Origin: Nocardioides sp. 503
Lineage (GTDB): Bacteria; Actinomycetota; Actinomycetes; Propionibacteriales; Nocardioidaceae
Direction of reading: 5' to 3'
DNA: 64,000 nucleotides
NCBI RefSeq assembly: GCF_004522095.1
Contig: NZ_SPUI01000002.1
Coordinates: forward strand, 434,001-498,000
The position numbers were made by a program, and so were the translations under genes. Positions 59,745 to 64,000 of the stretch are shown here, in pieces. Position 1 is the first letter of the stretch. Each line of letters opens with the position of its first letter. The notes under the pieces were generated by a model. That model was not told where the DNA came from, ran no database searches, and was given only the letters and a program-made list of their open reading frames with translations.

Positions 59745-60541
59745 CCGCTGAGCTGCGCCAGCCGGGTCGCGAGCGCGTCGACCATGGCTGCGGCCCTCTT
59801 GGCCGGGATCGCCGCGCCGCGGTCGCCGCCCTGGCTGGAGACCGGGAGGACGTCGACGGAGAGCTTGGCGCCGCCGGCCAGCGCGCGCAGCTCGTCGACC
59901 TTGTCGCCGAAGGGTGACCCGCTGCCGGGGGAGTAGTACTCGACGACCTCGTCCAGCTCGTCGACGAACAGGTCGGCCTTGGTCACGGCGATCACGAGCC
60001 AGACCGGCCGGTCGCGGCGCACGGCCATGGAGGCGATCCGGTGGGCGGTGATCGCCCAGTCCTCGAGCTCGGCGGCGAGCTGCTGCTCGCGGGTGGCGGT
60101 GGCCGCTCCGGTGGTGCCCGCCGTGCGGCGAGGGGTCGCGTGGCCGTTGGCGACGACGTGGATGACCCCGTCGACCGGCTCGTCGTGGAATACCTCGTCG
60201 AGCGCGCCGAGCCGCGTCGCCGCGTTGTCGCCCGGCACCACGAGGAAGCGGAAGCCCTGGAGGCGGTGGGAGCGACGGGTACGCCGCTCCATCACGGCCG
60301 AGCCGACCTCGGCGACGCCCTCGCCGCCGGTCCGGCGCGCGAGGCGGTCGGCGAGCTGGCTCTTGCCGACCCCCGTCATCCCCGTGACGGCCACCGTCGG
60401 GAAGCGCCGCCGCAGGAGCCGGCCCATGCGCTCGGGGGCCGAGGCCAGGCCGGTCAGGACGCCGCCCGCGATCGTCGCCCCCAGGGCGGCACGACCCGAG
60501 CCGGGCAGGATCGTCCGGAGGCGGGCTGCGGGGTGGGGCAC
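59735..60541 (-). CDS. P-loop GTPase of unknown role
   Basis: 268 aa. The GTG at 60541 is preferred because AGGAGG lies 4 nt upstream. A basic/hydrophobic N-terminus (about 10-40, AALGATIAGGVLTGLAS) may touch the membrane. G1 is VTGMTGVGKSQLADRL (about 52-67), G4 is VTKADL (about 180), and SVDVLPVSS fits the G5 strand. G3 is poorly conserved. Not Era, Obg or EngA. Role unknown; resembles orphan dynamin/IRG-like bacterial GTPases in plan. Confidence 0.75.
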   Translation of the reverse strand: MPHPAARLRTILPGSGRAALGATIAGGVLTGLASAPERMGRLLRRRFPTVAVTGMTGVGKSQLADRLARRTGGEGVAEVGSAVMERRTRRSHRLQGFRFLVVPGDNAATRLGALDEVFHDEPVDGVIHVVANGHATPRRTAGTTGAATATREQQLAAELEDWAITAHRIASMAVRRDRPVWLVIAVTKADLFVDELDEVVEYYSPGSGSPFGDKVDELRALAGGAKLSVDVLPVSSQGGDRGAAIPAKRAAAMVDALATRLAQLSGHV

Positions 60542-60653
60542 GGTGCCTCCTGGGCTGCGGGGACGTGGGTCTGGCACGCCAGAGCCTACGTTCCACCGTT
60601 CGGCGCGCTCAGCGGCCCGCATGGCTCCCACCGGGTGCGGGGTACCAGCGCCC

Positions 60654-60950
60654 ATGGCGAGACCTCGGAGGGCGGCGGTGGCCGCGACCGGCTCCTGGAT
60701 CGACCCGGACGGCTTCCGGAGCCCAGCCGGGGAGGTGCACGCCTGGCTCCCAGGCACCAACCAGACCGTGTGCGGCCTCCCGATCAAGAAGTCCGGCCTC
60801 GGGCGCTTCTCGCACATCGACTGGTCGGACGTGCAGCCGGCGACGGGTCGCGATGCCGACCGCGTGGCGTCGGTGTGCCGCCGCTGCCTGGCCGGGATGG
60901 GGCAGCGGCGCGACGACAAGCCGTGGACCCGCCACGACCCTCGGCCCTGA
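60654..60950 (+). CDS. Small hypothetical protein with Cys motif
   Basis: 98 aa, ATG with TACCAG 5 nt upstream and no ribosome site. Reads as one small domain: GEVHAWLPGTNQTVCGLPI, GRFSHIDWSDVQPA and VASVCRRCLAG. The three Cys (VCG, CRRC) and a His could bind a metal. Family not recognised. Just upstream of the MFS gene with its own promoter between them. Confidence 0.65.
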   Translation: MARPRRAAVAATGSWIDPDGFRSPAGEVHAWLPGTNQTVCGLPIKKSGLGRFSHIDWSDVQPATGRDADRVASVCRRCLAGMGQRRDDKPWTRHDPRP

Positions 60951-60969
60951 GGATGTCGGAGCGCGCCAC

Positions 60970-60975
60970 TAGAGT
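60970..60975 (+). promoter_or_regulatory. -10 element of the MFS transporter gene
   Basis: TAGAGT, 6 nt before the GTG at 60982; no ribosome site. Confidence 0.55.
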
Positions 60976-60981
60976 GCGCGC

Positions 60982-62160
60982 GTGGCGACGAGTCGGGTGC
61001 CGGCCTGGCTGCGGGTGGCGGTGGCGCTGTTCGCCGTCGGGTGGGGCGCCAACCAGTTCGCCGCCATGCTCCTGGTCTACCGCGAGGAGAGCGGCGCGTC
61101 GACCGAGGCGGTCACGGCACTGTTCGGCGCCTACGCCCTCGGGCTCATCCCGGCGCTGCTGGTCGTCGCGCCCATCTCGGACCGGATCGGCCGGCGCAAG
61201 GTCATGCGCCCGGTGCTCGTGCTGTCGGTGGTCGCGACGGTCGTCCTCATCGTCGGCGGTGACCACCAGGCCGTGCTCCTCCTCGGCCGGCTCGCCGCGG
61301 GGGTCGCGTCCGGAGCGGCGTTCGCCCCCGGCACGGCGTGGGTCAAGGAGCTGTCCGCCGACGGCCCGCCCGGCACGGGCGCCCGCCGCGCGACGCTCGC
61401 GCTGTCGGCCGGCTTCGGCTCGGGGCCGCTGGTCGCGGGCGTCGTGGCCCAGTGGCTGCCCGCACCGACCGTGCTGCCCTACGTGCCGCACCTCGTGCTG
61501 ATGGCCTTCGTCATCGCCGTCGCGTGGAACGCGCCGGAGGCGAGCGTCGTGCGCAGCCACGACGAGGCGCGGCGCCGCTCGCAGGTGTGGCGGGCCATGC
61601 GCTCGCGCCCGTTCGCACTGGGCATCACCCTCACGGCCCCCTGGGTCTTCGGCGCCGCCTCCACCGCCTTCGCCACCGTTCCGACGTTCGTCGAGATCGG
61701 GCTCGCGCCAGTCGCGGTGACCGGCGCGCTGTGCGGGTTGACGCTGTGGACCGGGGTCGCGGTGCAGCCGCTGGGCCGGCGCATCGGCGACCCGCGCCTG
61801 GTGATCGGCGCCGGGCTCGCTGCCGCCGTCGCGGGGCTCGCGACCGGCCTGCTGCTGGCCTCGACCGAGCAGGCGTGGCTCGTGCTCCCCACCGCGATGC
61901 TCCTCGGCACGGCGTACGGGCTGATCCTGGTCGGCGGGCTCACGACGGTGGAGGGTCTCGCGGATGCCAGCGACCTGGGCGCCCTCAACGCGGTGTTCTA
62001 CAGCCTCACCTACGTCGGCTTCGGCGCGCCGCTGCTCAGCACCCTGGCCCTGCGCCACCTGTCGCCCGAGGAGCTGATGCTCGTCGGAATCGCGGTGATC
62101 GTCGTCTCCGCGCCGGTCGTGCTCGCCGCGCTGGACCGCCGCGAGCCGGCTCGCCGTTAG
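60982..62160 (+). CDS. Major facilitator superfamily transporter
   Basis: 392 aa with 12 hydrophobic segments. MFS motif A after helix 2: PISDRIGRRKVMRPVLV; LLGRLAAGVASGAAFAPG resembles the helix-4 motif. The GSGPLVAGVVAQWL stretch is like motif C, which is typical of efflux pumps. Substrate not inferable. Leaderless GTG start. Confidence 0.9.
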   Translation: MATSRVPAWLRVAVALFAVGWGANQFAAMLLVYREESGASTEAVTALFGAYALGLIPALLVVAPISDRIGRRKVMRPVLVLSVVATVVLIVGGDHQAVLLLGRLAAGVASGAAFAPGTAWVKELSADGPPGTGARRATLALSAGFGSGPLVAGVVAQWLPAPTVLPYVPHLVLMAFVIAVAWNAPEASVVRSHDEARRRSQVWRAMRSRPFALGITLTAPWVFGAASTAFATVPTFVEIGLAPVAVTGALCGLTLWTGVAVQPLGRRIGDPRLVIGAGLAAAVAGLATGLLLASTEQAWLVLPTAMLLGTAYGLILVGGLTTVEGLADASDLGALNAVFYSLTYVGFGAPLLSTLALRHLSPEELMLVGIAVIVVSAPVVLAALDRREPARR

Positions 62161-62163
62161 TCG

Positions 62164-62760
62164 CTAGCCGCGCGCGCTGCCGTCGGGCAGCATCTCCGGG
62201 CACTCACCTCCGGGCTCGGTGGCCAGCTCGTAGTGCCACATCTCGTTGGCGAAGGTCTGGCACAGCCCGTAGCGGTCGCCGTGCTGGCTGAGCCAGCTCA
62301 ACGCGTCGGTGGGCCCGATGTCGACGGCGTCGCCGGTGACGTGGGCGGAGCCGTCCGGTGTGGCGACATAGCGGCGGGCCTCCTCCTCGCTGCCGTACTT
62401 CTGCACGGCCTCGTCGTAGAGGCGCTGCTGGTGCTCACGGCTGCGCCAGCCGCTGGTGACGAACATCTTCTGGCCGTCGGACCGGGCGTCGCGGGCCGCC
62501 GCCTGGAGCGCGTCGAGCAGGCCCGGCTCCAGCCGTGAGATCGCGGGGCTCGAGGTGTCGAAGGGGTCGGTGTAGTCGGAGGTGGCCGGGACCTCCTCGG
62601 GCGGCGGCAGCGGCGGTCCGCCCTCCGATGCGCGGCCCTCGGAGAGACGGTCGGGCCTGGCCGTGCCGGACTCGGAGTCGGCCCCGGCGCAGCCGGCGGT
62701 GGCAAGGCTGGCGACGAGCAGGGTCGCCGTGAGAGCGGGCAGGGAGCGTTGTCTGATCAC
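62164..62760 (-). CDS. VanY-type D-alanyl-D-alanine carboxypeptidase lipoprotein
   Basis: 198 aa, GTG start. Lipoprotein signal ALTATLLVASLATAGC with Cys at about 23. M15B domain: FVTSGWRSREHQQRLYDEA, the metal site SAHVTGDAVDI (His and Asp) and the third ligand in MWHYELA. Trims the terminal D-Ala of peptidoglycan stems at the outer membrane face. 3 nt separate its stop from the convergent MFS stop. Confidence 0.9.
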   Translation of the reverse strand: MIRQRSLPALTATLLVASLATAGCAGADSESGTARPDRLSEGRASEGGPPLPPPEEVPATSDYTDPFDTSSPAISRLEPGLLDALQAAARDARSDGQKMFVTSGWRSREHQQRLYDEAVQKYGSEEEARRYVATPDGSAHVTGDAVDIGPTDALSWLSQHGDRYGLCQTFANEMWHYELATEPGGECPEMLPDGSARG

Positions 62761-62863
62761 ACACTCAACGCTGGCAGCGGTGGGCGGCCCGGACCTCCCT
62801 CGCAGGTGCCGAGCGGTCCGCCCGGAGGACCTCGCTCCTCCTCCGGGCGGCCAGCGGGCGTCG

Positions 62864-64000
62864 TCACACGCGGCGGTGCGCACGGCCTCCGAAGTGCAGG
62901 TACGTCGGGCGGGCGCCGACGTCCTCGGGGTTGAAGAACGCCGCGAGCAGGTCGGCGTCGGCGATGGGGAGCTTGAGCATGAACGAGTCGTCGCGCGCCA
63001 CCGGCACCAGGGGCAGGTCGACCATCGGCGGCCAGCCCTGGTCCTCGGCGATGCCGTGGGACGGCGTGACCGTGGTCAGCAGCCGCCCCTCGTCCTCGCG
63101 GATCTCGAAGGTGAGCCCCTCGCGCTGGTAGGTGCCGGTGTAGCGGCCGGGCTCGTCCACCGCGACCTCGTCGAGCAGGGCGGGATCGGGCCGCGGGCCG
63201 ACGCCCAGGCGGTCGCCGAAGAGCCAGTCGGCGAGCTCGCGGTAGAGGTTGAGCGCACTGTCGACGTTGGTCTGCAGGCAGAAGCCGAAGCGCTGCTCGG
63301 GGGCGACCCGCATGAAGGCGTTCTGCCCGATCGAGTTGCCGTCGTGGCCGACGACGGCCACGTCGCCCCATTGGTCGAGGATCCAGCCGAGGCCCCAGCC
63401 CTGGCCGAGCACGGAGTCGTCGACCAGCTCGACCTGCTGCTCGAGCATGCTGGCGGCCAGGCCGGCGTCCAGCAGGCGGGTGCCGTCGGGGGCGACGCCG
63501 CCGTCGAGGTGCAGCTGGGTGAACTTCAGGACGTCGCCGGCCGAGGCCACCACGGCGCAGCCCATCGGCCCGAACGCCCGCCACAGCCCCCACGTCGGGC
63601 TCACGACCAGCTTGGTGGGGTCCTCGGGGTCGGCCACGTGGCCCACCGAGGTCGGGTGGACGATCGCCTCGTCGGCGAAGGAGACCGTGTGCTCCAGGCC
63701 CAGGGGCGCGAAGATCCGCTCCCGCAGTGCGTCCTCGAACGTCGTCCCGAGCAGCACCTCGACGATGCGACCCAGGAGCGAGAAGCCGCTGTTGCTGTAG
63801 CTCCAGATCAGCCCCGGGGGAGCGATCTGCGGCAGGTCGACGCACCCGGCGACGTACCTCGCGAGGGCGTCGTCGCCCCGGCCGGTGTCGGTGAAGTGGT
63901 CGCCGTCGAAGCCGCTCGTGTGCGTGAGCAGGTCGCGGGCCGTGACCGTGTCGCGGGCGTGGTGGTCGGCGACCTCGAATTCCGGCAGGTAGGTGCGGAT
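62864..64000 (-). CDS. Serine hydrolase, beta-lactamase class C family (5' end outside window)
   Basis: The frame is open to the right edge, so at least 378 C-terminal residues are present. Visible: VTARDLLTHTSGF, the Tyr-Ser-Asn motif in IWSYSNSGFSLLGRIVE, FAPLGLEHT, GWGLGWILDQWG and a VVGHDGNSIGQ KTG-like box; then a C-terminal beta domain (GRYTGTYQREG). The SxxK nucleophile motif should lie beyond the window. Members are esterases, peptidases or penicillin-binding-like enzymes. Next to the VanY gene on the same strand, which fits a cell-wall role. Confidence 0.88.
   Translation of the reverse strand: MRTYLPEFEVADHHARDTVTARDLLTHTSGFDGDHFTDTGRGDDALARYVAGCVDLPQIAPPGLIWSYSNSGFSLLGRIVEVLLGTTFEDALRERIFAPLGLEHTVSFADEAIVHPTSVGHVADPEDPTKLVVSPTWGLWRAFGPMGCAVVASAGDVLKFTQLHLDGGVAPDGTRLLDAGLAASMLEQQVELVDDSVLGQGWGLGWILDQWGDVAVVGHDGNSIGQNAFMRVAPEQRFGFCLQTNVDSALNLYRELADWLFGDRLGVGPRPDPALLDEVAVDEPGRYTGTYQREGLTFEIREDEGRLLTTVTPSHGIAEDQGWPPMVDLPLVPVARDDSFMLKLPIADADLLAAFFNPEDVGARPTYLHFGGRAHRRV

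Noticed and set aside
1..64000. tRNA, rRNA, CRISPR arrays, intact IS elements or prophage
   Set aside because: No cloverleaf, rRNA signature, direct-repeat array, transposase or phage gene was recognised. The only tyrosine recombinase is XerC in its usual place.

Overview
The window is a high-GC, gene-dense stretch of an actinobacterial chromosome. Gene order points to Nocardioidaceae (Nocardioides or a close relative): the run rpsP-khpA-rimM-trmD-rplS-lepB-rnhB-DUF2469-yraN-yifB-dprA-xerC-M23-rpsB-tsf-pyrH-frr-cdsA-rlmN is the classic actinobacterial order. S16 and S2 carry long Ala/Glu-rich tails, and there are actinobacterial families such as DUF4193, DUF2469 and DUF222-HNH. This placement is inferred from order and family content, not from a database search. 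I see no rRNA, tRNA, CRISPR array, intact insertion sequence or replication origin.

Layout. 1-8.0 kb: a membrane Ser/Thr kinase with an FG-GAP-like outer domain (cut by the left edge), a two-gene WXG100-like helical protein pair, a ROK repressor divergent from a secreted GH3 glycosidase, an amidohydrolase and a membrane protein. 8.0-17.3 kb: ribosome and RNA maintenance genes, including a TrmD-acetyltransferase fusion, then lepB, rnhB and the yraN-yifB-dprA set. 17.3-19.3 kb: a hemerythrin-like protein and an alditol oxidase inserted between dprA and xerC. 19.3-26 kb: xerC, an M23 protein, then rpsB-tsf-pyrH-frr-cdsA with two long hairpins between the first genes. 26-30.6 kb: a same-strand chain of overlapping genes for TspO, small membrane proteins, a diverged Lgt-like protein and a cysteine-rich radical SAM enzyme resembling tetraether (membrane-spanning lipid) synthases. 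This is the most interesting module in the window. 30.6-36 kb: rlmN, a fasciclin protein, a GT4 glycosyltransferase, a LOG-like protein, and a RIO1-like kinase preceded by a small upstream ORF.

36-52.3 kb is a polyamine uptake and catabolism island. It holds an Lrp/AsnC regulator, a spermidine/putrescine-type ABC transporter with a Tat-type binding protein, two DAO-family amine oxidoreductases, an omega-aminotransferase, two aldehyde dehydrogenases, a saccharopine-dehydrogenase-like enzyme and two amidohydrolases. Together these would import polyamine, oxidise or transaminate it to aminoaldehyde, and oxidise that to the amino acid. 52.4-64 kb: a giant tandem ABC exporter with one consensus and one degenerate ATP site, a decayed rtcB tail next to a DUF222-HNH element, a thioesterase, DUF4193, a nucleoside phosphorylase, an orphan GTPase, an MFS transporter, a VanY-type carboxypeptidase and a serine hydrolase cut by the right edge.

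Regulation. Genes at the head of transcription units very often have a TANNNT hexamer ending 6-8 nt before the start codon and no Shine-Dalgarno sequence, which is the arrangement expected for leaderless mRNAs. Housekeeping genes such as rpsP, rplS and rpsB instead have long leaders and good ribosome binding sites. Genes inside operons commonly overlap by 4 nt (ATGA or GTGA).
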